Source of the DNA: Glebionis coronaria
Taxonomy: Eukaryota > Streptophyta > Magnoliopsida > Asterales > Asteraceae
Direction: 5' to 3'
Length of the DNA: 64,000 nucleotides
Assembly: GCA_025667525.1 (NCBI GenBank)
Contig: CM046882.1
Span: 19,914,488 to 19,978,487, forward strand
Shown here: positions 10,528 to 20,688 of the stretch, one piece after another
Position numbering within the stretch: position 1 is the first letter of the stretch
Layout of the letters: the number at the start of each line of letters is the position of its first letter
The notes under the pieces: model-generated
Seen by the model: only the letters and a program-made list of their open reading frames with translations
The model's database searches: none
Told to the model about the DNA's origin: nothing
Made by a program: the position numbers and the translations under genes

Positions 10528-11998
10528 GGCATTCAAAAGCAGGTAAATGATTATGGCTATCGGGATAGTGGATGCTCTAGGCACATGACGGGGAAGGGAG
10601 ATTATTTGACAAACTTTACCCCCATTAAAGATGGTGACAAAGTGTACTTTGGAGGAGGATATGGAACCATTACTGGCAAAGGCCCTCTTATCACCAACAA
10701 TTTGTGGTTTGAAAACGTATTTCTGGTAAAAGAACTTGATTATAAACTGTTTACTGTATTACAAGTTTGTGATAACAAAAATAAGGTTCTTTTTTCACTG
10801 ATATTGAATGCTTGGTGTTAAGCAAAGACTTTAAAATACCTGATGAGAAGTTCATTGATTATAGAACACCTAGGCATAAAGACATTTATAATGTGAATCT
10901 TAATGGAATTAGGATGAATAATAATCTGTCATGTGTTTATGTTAAGGCTTCAGTTGATGAAAGTAATCTATGGCACAGAAGGTTAGGGCACATAAATTTT
11001 AAGAACATAAACAGACTTGCGAGACATGGTTTAGTTGATGGTTTGCCTGAAAAGGCTTTCCACAATGATCATTCTTGTGTTGCATGCCTTAAAGGCAAAA
11101 AGCACAAAGTCTCTTTTAAGTCTAAATTTGTGCACTCTAGTTCTAAACCTCTTCACTTACTGCATATGGACTTATTTGGTCCAACTAATATAGAAATCTT
11201 AAATGGTAAATCTTTTTGTTTTGTCATAACTGATGATTTTTCTAGATTTACTTGAACTTTCTTTTTGGCTTTGAAAAGTGAAACTGTCACTGTTTTGATT
11301 AACTTTATTACCCAAATTGAGAAAAAGACTGGGAATAAGGTTAAAATTCTTAGAAGTGATAATGGTGGTGAGTTTAGAAATAAGTTGTTAGATGACTTCT
11401 GTGTCAATAAATGGATTACTAGGCAGTTTAGTGTAGCTAGAACCCCACAACAAAATGGGGTGGCTGAAAGGAAGAATAGAACACTCATAGAAGCAGCTAG
11501 AACAATGTTGGTTGATGCTCATTTCCTCATTCTTTTTGGGCTGAGGCTTTAAATATAGCCTGCTATGTGCAGAATAGGGCATTGATCAACAAAATCCACA
11601 ATAAGACACCTTATGAGCTATTTTGGAATAGGAAACCTAATATTGGTTTTCTTAAACCCTTTGGATGTCATGTAGTTGCACTTGATACTAGTGATGCCTT
11701 AGGAAAGTTTAGTGCTAAAGGTGATGAAGGCTATTTTATGGGCTATTCAATGCAGAGTAGAGGATATAGGGTTTACATTAAGAAAGAAAAACGTATACTT
11801 GAAAAGGTACATGTTAGGTTTTTAGAAAGTAAACCTAGTGATCCTGTGAGTGGACCAAATTGGTTCTTTGATTTAGAACCTTTATCTAGAACCTTGAATT
11901 ATATGCTTGTTACTAATCTAGACATTGTGAAAGTGGATTCAAATGTTGTGGAAAAACCAGTTGTTGAAATTTCAGGTAAACAGGTGACAAGGAAGTAG
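10528..11998 (+). pseudogene. Element A pol part 1: protease and integrase
   Basis: Starts immediately after an intron-acceptor-like TATGTGCAG. Carries protease DSGCSRHMTG (about 10564), the GAG-pre-integrase zinc finger (LWHRRLGHINF ... CVACLKGKKH) and the integrase core with DLFGP, RSDNGGEF and QQNGVAERKNRT. Lesions: two extra T near 10795 shift the frame, TGA at 11253-11255 replaces the usual Trp after SRFT, and one base is lost near 11525. The remaining frame 11567-11998 covers the integrase C-terminal region (PYELFWNRKPN, LKPFGCHV) and shifts again at its end. Homologous to the D pol at 50328-52392, but from a distinct subfamily. Confidence 0.85.
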
Positions 11999-14059
11999 AA
12001 ACACAAGCAGACAAATCAGCTCCCATACTTGAGTATGTCACCATTCCTATTTGGACAGATGGATTTGCTGCTGTTGCTGCTGCTGGAAAGGAAAAAGATG
12101 GTCCACAAGAGAAACCAATTGATGAAAACATGCATGAATCTTCAAGCGCTGAGAAAGGAAAATCTGGCACTGACAGGCCAAATTCAGGCGTTGATGGCTC
12201 AAACGTTGACAGACCTAGTTCAGGCGTTGACAACTCTTTTAACCATTTATTCTTTTCTAATGTTTTTGAACAAGGTGAACCTTCAATAGTACATGAAGAG
12301 GTTCATTTAGGTGATGATGGAGGAGAATTTGAAGATGATATTGGCAATATGGAGACTGAAATTGAAGACAACACAATTCTTGAAGGAGGAATACTTACAT
12401 CTACTATCAAGAATCATCCTCCTTCTCTAATCATTGGTGATGTGATGTCTCCTGTTCAAACTAGAAGGTTTCATCAGAATCAAGGAGGTTTTATTGCCAA
12501 TATCCACAAGAAGGTTGATACCCCTCTTGTAGAGGCATGTTTGTTTGCTTGTTTTCTTTCACAACAGGAACCCAAGAAGATTTTTGATGCTCTCAAAGAA
12601 CCAAGTTGTGTGGAAGCAATGCAGGATGAGCTTCACCAATTTGCCATTCAAGATGTTTGGGAGTTAGTGGATTGTCCCAGATATGTCAGACCTATAGGAT
12701 AAGATGGATTCTTAGAAACAAGAAGGATGAGAGAGGAATTATGGTCAAAAACAAGGCACGTTTAGTTGCTCAAGGCTATACACAAGGGGAAGGGATAGAC
12801 TATGAAGAGGTTTTTGCACCTGTTGCAAGGATTGAAGCAATAAGGATTTTCCTAGCCTATGCTTATTGCATGGGATTCATAGTTTATCAAATGGATGTGA
12901 AGATTGCTTTTCTTTATGGAACAATTGCAGAGGAGGTTTATTTAATGCAACCTCCTGGTTTTTAGGATTCAGAACATCCAGACAAGGTGTATAGGTGAAG
13001 AAAGCAAGGTATGGACTTCATCAAGCCCCAAGAACATGGTATGGTACATTATCCACCTATCTAGTGGAAAGTTGATTCAAGAGGGGCACCATAGATCATA
13101 CTTTGTTTACAAAGAAGACTGGTAAGGACTTTTTACTTGTTCAGGTCTATGTGGATGATATCATCTTTGGCTCTTCAAGTCCAAAGATGAGTGAAGACTT
13201 TTCCAAGCTCATGACACACAAATTCAAGATGAGTGCAATGGGAGAGATGAACTTCTTTCTAGGTTTACAAGTTCAGCAGAAAGAAGATGGTATCTTCATC
13301 TCTCAAGACAAATATGTAGCAGAAATCTTGAAAAAGTTTGGCTTTTTTCCACATGAAAAACGGGCTAGCACACCCATGGATAGGGAACACCCTTGGGGAA
13401 AGATTGGAGATGGAAAAGAGGTGGATGTCAGGCATTATAGTTTAATGATTGGATCATTTATGTATCTTACAGCTTCTAGACCTGACATTATCTTTTCTGT
13501 GTGTGCATGTGCACGCCATCAAGTGACTCCCAAAGAGTGTCATCTTTAAGCTGTCAAGAGGATTTTTAGATACCTTAGGTGCTATCCCACCTTGGGATAA
13601 TGGTATCCAAAGTATTCTCCATTGGAGCTTATTGGTTATTCAAACAGTGATTATGGAGGTGACAAGTTTGATAGAAAATCCACAACTAGTGGATGCCAAT
13701 TTCTTGGGAGCAGATTAATATCTTGGCAATGCAAGAAACAAACAGTGGTGACCAACTCTACAACTGAAGCAGAATATGTAGCTGCAACTGCTTGTTTTGG
13801 ACAAGTCTTATGGATTCAGAACCAACTGTTGGATTATGGGTATAATTTTATGCATACCAAGATTTTTGTAGACAATAACAGTACTTTATGCATTATTAAG
13901 AATCCTGTACATCATTCTAAAACAAAACACATAGAAATTAGACATCATTTTATAAGAGATTGTTTTGAAAAAGGTTTAATACAACCAGATAGGGTTGACA
14001 CAGAAGAAAATGTGGCAGATTTATTAACTAAACCTTTTGATGCTGGGAGATTTCAATAA
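11999..14059 (+). pseudogene. Element A pol part 2: linker, reverse transcriptase, RNase H
   Basis: An acidic linker containing five 21/15-bp repeats (NSGVDGSNVDRPSSGVD) runs to ACLFACFLSQQEPKK. After a frameshift near 12690 comes RT with [21 protein letters not shown] and the catalytic [10 protein letters not shown] (about 13148), then LGLQVQQKEDGIFISQDKY, and RNase H to ADLLTKPFDAGRFQ (stop 14057-14059). Further breaks: TAG after QPPGF (12963-12965), several frame changes at 12966-13100, TAA after KECHL (13547-13549), and TAA after PTLG (about 13599). Confidence 0.85.
12145..12233 (+). repeat. 21-bp-period motif array inside pol linker frame
   Basis: Motif starts at 12145, 12166, 12187, 12202 and 12223 (intervals 21, 21, 15, 21). 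All intervals are multiples of three and the reading frame stays open, encoding repeated GVD/NVD. Confidence 0.9.
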
Positions 14060-14369
14060 TTGGTAACAAGTATTGGAATGATCAATCTTACTTAATATGT
14101 GTTTTTGGAACTTATTGTAAAAGTATGTACAGGATAGGCACTGTTATTGGTCTTTGTACAAAATTAGGTTTTTCACTTTATTTGTCTAACGCTGACAAAG
14201 GTTATTTTAACGCTGATAAGTGTTAAAATGGACGTTGATAGCAACATGTTAGTTTTGTGGTTTTTGATCTTATTATGCAGGCATTATGAGCATTGTACAA
14301 ATGGATACAGAGTTGCTTATGGATCCTTTGAGCTTTCTTGGAGTATGTTCAAGTTTATGGATGATGGTT
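13229..14369 (+). repeat. Downstream arm of 4379-bp tandem duplication in element A
   Basis: Counterpart of 8850-9990, including the two shared premature stops and the noncoding motif array (14188, 14209, 14231). After 14369 it continues into unrelated 3' sequence. Confidence 0.85.
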
Positions 14370-14845
14370 GGAATGTTTACATTCCTATCTTGACATAAAT
14401 TTTTATTGCATATGTTATGTTTGGCAACTTGTATATCATATTTGGGTATTCATATAATACTCTTATCACAATTCTAGATTGTGTCCACTGGTGAGTACGA
14501 GTTAGTTTACTAAATCGTGAGGCACTGTAGCATGAAAAGTTGATATACTTTGCACGCTGCCAAGACTTTTTGACCTAGAATTGGATGTGGTTTGTTGGGA
14601 GACTTGGGTATGATTTTTATTGGGCTTACCTGGGAAGTTACAAAGGATTTTATAAGATAACTTCATTGTTAAGAAGTTTGGTTAGCAAGGGACACTTGAG
14701 GACAATTATGTCTATCTTGCTTAAGCAAGTGTGCATGATTGGACAGTGCTTGCCACCCTATGGTGATTTTCAGTCTATAAGTTATCTTCACTAGGATAAA
14801 TTACTTTGTTAAGGTCCTTTTTCTTTTAAATTATTTTTATTTTTG

Positions 14846-14921
14846 GACGCTGACAGATTTATTTCCAAGCGTTGTTAGGACCAATTTTGATGTTGACATG
14901 GAAAAATCCAACGTTGACAAG
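14846..14921 (+). repeat. 21-bp-period motif array upstream of the 3' ORF
   Basis: GACGCTGACA 14846, AGCGTTGTTA 14868, GATGTTGACA 14889 and AACGTTGACA 14910; intervals 22, 21, 21. Confidence 0.88.
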
Positions 14922-15085
14922 AATATAGCCGTTGGGCGCATTGGGTCCTACCCAGTTGTTATTTTTGACGAAAATATGGCCCGTAATTTTAGGAGTTGGT
15001 AACTTTTTATTAATGCAAGAGATAAGTTATATCTTTTTCAAGATTTTCATCATTATATTTTGAATATAACTGCCTCATGTTTTGA

Positions 15086-15116
15086 CCAATCACATGTTTT
15101 CTCCTCTCCTATATAT
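15086..15116 (+). promoter_or_regulatory. Candidate internal promoter for element A 3' ORF
   Basis: CCAAT at 15086-15090 and TATATAT at 15110-15116 lie about 100 bp before the ATG at 15217. Element D has TATATAT at 61879, upstream of its homologous ORF. Sequence resemblance only. Confidence 0.35.
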
Positions 15117-16084
15117 TTGGCTCGTTTCTTTTAAACAGGGTAACTGCTTATTCTTGTCTAACTAAATTTTCTCAATCCTTCATCTTTCATAACTTTTATC
15201 ACAGCTTTCTACATCAATGGCGCCTAAGTTTAAACCAAGAGATTTGGAATTGGGGTTCAGAAGTCAGCATAACATGGTTGCTTATTTAGAAGTTGGCAAT
15301 GCTCTGTTTCCCCAATATACTCAGATGGTTGAGTATTTGAATACATTCCCCTTTAAGGTATGCACTTTCTCATGCTCCACTTATCCCTGTCACACATATT
15401 AAACAGTTTTGGAATACTGTCATTTCCTCAACAGTTAATAATGTGACTACATTGACGATTGTCCATGGGCTTCCATGGGTGGTTACTGAAGCTCTAGTTC
15501 GCCAAGCTTTCCATCTTAATGATGCAGATGGTATAACCACCCTACCCATTGGATAGCTAGAACAAGGACTCCAAGCTTTGGGTTATCCTTTGCTAAAAGA
15601 TGGCCATTTAAACAAATATACAAAACAAGAATTTCCCCTAGCTTGGAAGTACTTGATACATGTCATTCTTTAATGTTTGAGTCCTAAATGTACTGCACAC
15701 AATGAAATCAACCGTTCAATTGGGAGTGCTATTGTGTGTATTGCTACTGGGCAAAAATATAATTTTTCAAAAATGATTTTTGATGGCATGTGTCATAACA
15801 AGGGTAGCAAGATGACTCTTGCTTACCCAAGGTTTTTACAAATGGTGTTTGATTTACAAAGATACTGCAATAGGGATCACAATGATTTTTATACGATCCC
15901 TGTTCAAAAGAAAGCAATTTTTGGGAAGATGAATTCACCACCTCATAGGGACTTACCCCTTACCCAAGACATGCTTGCTGTTATTACAGCAGCACAACCT
16001 CAACCAGATCTACAACCACAACCAGACCCATTGCCTGCACAACCACCATCACCCTAGCAAATAGAAGTTGACCAAGAACATTTC

Positions 16085-16137
16085 AACGCTGACACGTAAA
16101 ATGTTGGCGTTGACACTCCAAATCCAAATGCTGACAC
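16085..16137 (+). repeat. 21-bp-period motif array in 3' ORF
   Basis: AACGCTGACA 16085, GGCGTTGACA 16106 and AATGCTGACA 16127; intervals 21, 21. Encodes NADT, GVDT and NADT apart from one stop. Confidence 0.88.
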
Positions 16138-16807
16138 CCTTTTACAACAAACCCAAACACCCCTTAACCTTCAAACTGACACCCAATCCACATCATCTTC
16201 TACACCCCCAGAATTTAGGTTGGTAAAACGCCAAAGGATTGCTGGAGTGTTTTCCTCTAGTGGTCCTAGCCATGTTGTAGAGAGAACCACCACCATAAGT
16301 GTGGTTGGTGACTTGGGTGGGGCTAGGGCTATTGGTTCTAGCTTAGATGCAGGCCAAGACAGTCCTAACATCATTAAGACCCCATCCATGCCCTATGAAT
16401 CTACTTTGGGAGGTCAAATTCCCATTCTAGAGGAGGACAGATTGGAACCTTACACATTATTGGAATTGACGGTTGTCTGCATTAGCTTGCAAAAGCAAAA
16501 TGCAGACCTTTTACATACTGTCAACACACAAGGCCTTGAACTCAAGCAATTGAGGGAGAGGATAGTTATTTTGGAAGGAGCTAATCCTAGGCGTGGAGTG
16601 ATTCTTCCAAAGGGGAGGATGAGCAGATACATGCGAGTGACAAAGGCTCACATGAAGGAGAATCTTTAGGTATAGCTGAAGCTCTAACAGATTTGAAGAG
16701 GCAACCAGGTTTTGATGCTTCATTGGTTACCCCTACAAATTTAAATTTATCTTTTACTGAGATGTTGGAGCAGTTCATAAATCCAAGCACTAACAAGAGT
16801 AAGTTGA

Positions 16808-16840
16808 GCGTTGACAAGCAGGTTTTGGACGCTGATAGAC
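16808..16840 (+). repeat. 21-bp-spaced motif pair in 3' ORF
   Basis: AGCGTTGACA 16808 and GACGCTGATA 16829, interval 21. The homologous region of the minus-strand copy A3 has five units (35083-35172). Confidence 0.8.
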
Positions 16841-18284
16841 TTGCAGGTGTGGTTGATGTATCCCAGTCATTAGCTATCATCAAGGATGTGTCTACACAGG
16901 TACCATCAATTTCTTTACCCACCATTCATGTATTAGATAAAGGTAAAGGGATTATGGTAGAAACAATAGTTCCTAAGGATGCAGCCCAAGTGAAGTTTTA
17001 TTCTATGTTGGTTGCACAACTTGAGGAAAAAGAGAAGAAGATTGCTGCTATTGAGTCACCATTTGTGGTTACTTCTGAGAGTAATAAGGGAGGCAGTGAT
17101 GATGAGAGTACTGATTCAAGTATGATGATCATTGAAGATCCAGAAAGGCTTAAATATGGCGATGAGTTGGCTAAGGAAAGGCTTGTAGAGTTGAAAAATC
17201 AGGTAGATTATGAGATGCCTGAAGTAGCTCAAAATGTACTTTGCTTGGGAGAATAAGGTAATGGAGAATCCAGACATGACCATTTCAGATCAAATTTAGG
17301 GTTTGGAGATTCTGCTAAGAGTTCAAAGAGATTGCAAGGTGATTCTGAAGTATAAGGCTAGCAAGGTTCTTTCACAGTCTAAGAAGGATATAAGGGAGCT
17401 CTACTATATGCTCCTCAGATGTCATCAAGGAGGTTGGACTTTTCATAAGTTGCAGGGTTTGTCCTTTGATGAGTTGAAGTTTAGGGCTTATCCTATACGG
17501 GCAAGTGTTCAAGAGCAGAACACTATCAGACTTCTTTCAGATGAAAGAAAGGAAGAACTTGCAGAAGAGATGCAGATCCAACAGGCTTTAATTGGACCAA
17601 GGCCTTTGAAGAAGGGAGTTCCAATTGAGTTCCCACAGAATTTGGATAGAGTGAACCCTAGTGAAGCAATTATTAGAAGGAGTATTAAGCTCTCACATTT
17701 GGAAGTTTCACATATGGTAGAGGCATTACCTCATGATTCCAGAAACCCTATAGTTCATTATGAAGAGGATGCAAGTGGGTTTTGGATGATTGGCAGATAT
17801 GGGAAGGAGGTACATACGTTTACTACTCTTATCTCTTTGTTTGCAAGCCTGGATATGGAAGACTTGGCAGATCTTTGGGGATTGATGAAGACCAAGTATG
17901 AGGTTGAAGCACCTACTTCAGTCAATGGAATAAAGATATGGTCCACATTTAAGAGAATGTGTGAGCCAAATGATGAAGATCCAGTACGGAAGGATCTTGA
18001 TGATATCAGTGGAATTTAGTGGCATCTACATTCAGTAGCCGGTGTTTATCATTTGAGTACTACAAAGTTTTCTGAATATCTTTTTGTGGATGCTAAATAT
18101 CCCATGTCCAAGGAAGTTTTGAAGAAAATGGTGTCAACACAGCTGGAGATGGATTACACAAGTAATGTTGGCAAATATCTAATTAGGTTTATTTATTTCC
18201 TAATTAAAAAGTAATTTGTATTTATAAGAATCCTCCTTGTACTTAGTTTTTATTTAGAAACTTGATTACTAGAGTAGATATCAC

Positions 18285-18298
18285 TTTTAGGGGAGGAT
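18285..18298 (+). other. Element A polypurine tract
   Basis: TTTTAGGGGAGGAT immediately precedes the 3' LTR start TGTTGGG. The same purine run, reversed, adjoins the A3 LTR at 33629. Confidence 0.85.
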
Positions 18299-18791
18299 TG
18301 TTGGGAATAAAATGAAGCAAAGACACTTAGACGCTGACAAGAGGAAATTGGACGTCGATAGGAAGAAATCAAGCGTTGTGAGATCAAGCATTGACAAGAA
18401 GAAGTCAAGCGTTGATGAGAAGAAGTCAAGCACTGATAGAATACTTAGTCTACACGTTTTATGTTTCTAGTATAGATATGTACGACATTGTATTTTCTAT
18501 GTTTATCTTTACCTAAAATAGCTGATACGTAGACTCTTGTACAAGGTTCCTTAATCTATAAAATGAGGCCTTTAGGTTTTAGTTCTATATACGTTTTACA
18601 CTTTCATTGTACACAAGTTCAATCATCAATCAAAGTGAAAGTTTGGTTTATTCTGTTTGTATATTCTGGTTCTAAGTATTAATTCCGCATAATACTTAGA
18701 TTGTTTCATATAAAACAAAGTTTCTCTAAGTGTTTAACTTGATTCATTCTCGTTTACACAAAGCTAAATCGATCTAAGTTTGGGATCAACA
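18299..18791 (+). repeat. Element A 3' LTR, 493 bp
   Basis: Starts TGTTGGGAATAA and ends GGGATCAACA. TATAAAA at 18557-18563 is a good core promoter candidate. The U3 part holds a six-unit 21-bp-period array. A homologous LTR in reverse orientation is at 33113-33628. Confidence 0.9.
18330..18440 (+). repeat. 21-bp-period motif array in element A LTR U3
   Basis: Unit starts 18330, 18351, 18372, 18387, 18408, 18429 (21, 21, 15, 21, 21). Core GACGCTGACA/AGCGTTGATG. The A3 LTR shows the same interval series on the other strand (33491-33596). Confidence 0.92.
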
Positions 18792-18845
18792 TAAGTCTTC
18801 CTCTATTCCTGTATGTGAGGTCTGTCATAGGGCTAAGAAGACTAG
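18792..18845 (+). pseudogene. 54-bp copia integrase scrap
   Basis: Between the A LTR and the F LTR, one frame reads IPVCEVCHRAKKTS, which looks like the C..C end of a copia GAG-pre-integrase zinc finger. It is probably a leftover of an older element that was the target of A and F. Confidence 0.4.
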
Positions 18846-19268
18846 TGTCACGTCCCACCTAGTTTCACAAGGTTAACGGTGTTCGGAGTGTCCTACACAA
18901 GACTAGAAGACTTGGTGGAAGACTATGGAAGCCCTTAGAAGATTCATGGAAGGATATGGAAGCTCGTGGAAACCCTAATGAAAGCTTGTAGAAAATGGGC
19001 TTGCCTTGAAGTTGTAAATAGAAGCCCTACTGTAACCCTAGATTTGTATTATTAATAGAGTCATCCTCATTTGGGGAAATCATCTCATACTCACTTGTAT
19101 TCTCTACTTGTAAAGTTCTCTAGTAATACAAACATTTTCCCCTAGTTCTCTTGTGTTCTTTCTTAGTAGCTTTCTCTGTTGCCTAGATCGTTGAGTGTTG
19201 GGAGCAAGGCTGACTTAGTAGAGACTAAGTACTGCACGGAAGACCCTTGTCAAGACAAGTCCGTGACA
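18846..19268 (+). repeat. Element F 5' LTR, 423 bp
   Basis: Starts TGTCACGTCC and ends CCGTGACA, with short inverted ends. It is followed by AG and a tRNA-iMet-type PBS. No other copy is present in the window. Confidence 0.85.
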
Positions 19269-19270
19269 AG

Positions 19271-19282
19271 TGGTATCAGAGC
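19271..19282 (+). other. Element F primer binding site (tRNA-iMet type)
   Basis: TGGTATCAGAGC two bases after the LTR end, the common plant initiator-Met PBS. Confidence 0.88.
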
Positions 19283-19306
19283 GAGATAGATTCGAGGCGA
19301 TGGCGA

Positions 19307-20538
19307 ATGAAAACCGAGAAGAATGATGCTAGCGGAAGTGTTGTTGATGGGAACCGTGGTCGAAATGATAACCAAGACCCCAAGAAGAGAGGATCATCGA
19401 GAGACGTTGTGGTAAGTTTGGATAAGAGAGTGGAGGGTGTCGAGACATCCATGATGGCGATGAACAACCGAGTCGAGAACTTGAAAACCGAAGTTGTGAG
19501 CATGAGGGAGGACTTTAGAGAAGTACTAAATGCTCTTAGTGGCGATATGAAGCGCGAAATCCTTGGCTTAAGAGATTTGCTCAAGGATGAGATTGAAAAA
19601 ATAAAGGAGGATTTCGGGGAAGAGATCTTCGCAATTCATGAAACTATGGGAAGCTTGCGAGCGGACATGGAGTTGTGCAAGTTGTCCTTAGCTAGTGTAG
19701 GCGGCACTAGTAATCACGGTCCAAGAGTGGAAATTTCTAAACCATCATCTTTCGTAGGAAAGCGGGAGGCTAGAGCGGTTGATGATTTCTTATGGGAGAT
19801 GGAGCGATACTTTAAGGGTGTCAAGATAGTTAGGATGATAGGAAGATCGAGATGGATACTCACTACTTGAAGGACATTGCGGCGTTATGGTGGAGACGAC
19901 AGCATAGAGATATCGAACGAGGTACGGTTACTATTAATACTTGGGTTGATTTTGTTACGGATTTCAAGAGGCAATTCTATCCGGAGAATGCTAAGAACAA
20001 GGCGAAGAGTTGGCTTCGTAAACTTAAACAAACCGGATCGATTAAGGAGTATGTGAAAGAGTTCACTACACTTACCTTGGAGATTCCGGAACTATCCGAG
20101 CAAGACTCTCTCTTCTACTTTCTTGATGGTTTGTAAGGATGGGCTAAGATGGAGTTAGAGCGACGCGGAGTCCAAGACGTGGCTATGGCTATTGCCCATG
20201 CTGAGGCCTTGATTGACTTTAGTTCGTGGAGGGAACCGTCGAAGCCAAAAGATCGAAAGGTAAGCCATGAGAAAGGTGGGAGAGAAAAACCGAAGTTCGA
20301 TTATGCGAAGAAACCCCCTACCGGAAAGGAGAAAGACTTAGAGACGAGTTACAAGAGTGGTGGATGCTTCATATGTGTTGGACCTCATAGAGCTCGAGAT
20401 TGTCCGAAGAAAGCAAGCCTTAATGCGATGTCGACTCATGGAGACGAAGGTACGAGTAATGGCGGAAGCATGGGTTTGATGAGGATCTTGAATGCAATCA
20501 AGGCAAAGACGGAGGTCCCAAAAGTTGTAGGAAAATGA
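19307..20538 (+). pseudogene. Element F gag, broken
   Basis: The ATG at 19307 is in frame with the long N-terminal piece; an ATG at 19300 stops after eight codons. Domains: a coiled-coil-like region (about 19410-19690), PSSFVGKREARAVDDFLWEMERYF, then after a frameshift near 19840 the gag core ALWWRRQHRDIERG ... FKRQFYPENA ... SLFYFLDG, and a zinc knuckle CFICVGPHRARDC (about 20367-20405). TAA at 20134-20136 interrupts the frame after DGL. Gag forms the particle coat; the knuckle binds RNA. The sequence ends at 20538, just before the C1 LTR, and pol is missing. Confidence 0.85.
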
Positions 20539-20610
20539 TTATATAGAAACTAGAAGGTGGGTTGAATAATTTCTAGTTCATTTTCAAAACATTTCGGTAA
20601 AACCCACTGA

Positions 20611-20688
20611 CCGTGGTTCGTTAAACATACCTGCGGTTCGTTATCACAAAAGAACCGCGTGTCCATTTAAGGAACTGCCGACAGTGGA
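20611..20688. repeat. Family C hairpin cassette 1 (LTR)
   Basis: CGTGGTTCGTTA, then TGCGGTTCGTTATC, an inverted AGAACCGCG, and AAGGAACTGCC ending GACAGTGG. One of six such cassettes. Confidence 0.8.

Larger units (their letters stand above)
14060..15216 (+). other. Element A region between RNase H and the 3' ORF
   Basis: About 1.16 kb, no convincing gene. It includes the end of the tandem duplication (to 14369), a second 21-bp-period array at 14846-14921, and a TATA/CCAAT pair near 15086-15116. A 69-codon open frame at 14585-14794 has no recognisable domain and I do not call it a gene. Confidence 0.6.
15217..18200 (+). pseudogene. Element A extra 3' ORF (envelope-position ORF), broken
   Basis: The ATG at 15217 opens a domain shared with element D at 62133: HNMVAYL, then after a one-base shift near 15358 YALSHAPLIPV, IKQFWNTV and VVTEALVRQAFHL, and later QKYNFSKMIFDGM and YPRFLQMVFDL. 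A Pro/Gln-rich stretch follows, then a coiled-coil-like segment (LQKQNADLLH ... LELKQLRERIVILE), an acidic linker with 21-bp repeats, and a conserved C-terminal domain (RELYYMLLRCH ... FWMIGRYGKEVHTFTT ... WSTFKRMCEP). It would be about 1000 residues. Stops and shifts occur near 15557, 16057, 16099, 16669, 17256 and 18019. Function unknown; position matches the envelope-like ORF of Sireviruses. I see no signal peptide or clear membrane segment. Confidence 0.7.
8850..18791 (+). mobile_element. Ty1/copia LTR retrotransposon A (Sirevirus-like), 5' part displaced by G1
   Basis: Plus-strand copia element with INT before RT. It has a large extra ORF after RNase H, a PPT and a 3' LTR ending GGGATCAACA at 18791. 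It was broken by G1 at 8850; its left part lies beyond the window. A 1141-bp piece at its left (8850-9990) repeats at 13229-14369 with a constant offset of 4379 bp, so it carries an internal tandem duplication. The extra 3' ORF and copia domain order suggest the Sirevirus lineage; that placement is inference. Confidence 0.85.
18846..20542 (+). mobile_element. Ty3/gypsy element F, truncated after gag
   Basis: 5' LTR, PBS and gag only. It ends where the element C1 LTR begins (20543). The Gag type and the iMet PBS suggest a chromovirus-like gypsy element; this is inference. Confidence 0.75.

Noticed and set aside
14585..14794. 69-codon frame between RNase H and 3' ORF of element A
   Set aside because: No domain and no counterpart at the same place in D.
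9809..18440. Motif arrays considered as CRISPR
   Set aside because: Repeats are about 10 bp and degenerate with no unique spacers of fixed length, no cas genes, and they lie in plant retroelements.
19271..19282. TGGTATCAGAGC strings as tRNA genes
   Set aside because: They are primer binding sites next to LTR ends; no cloverleaf is present.
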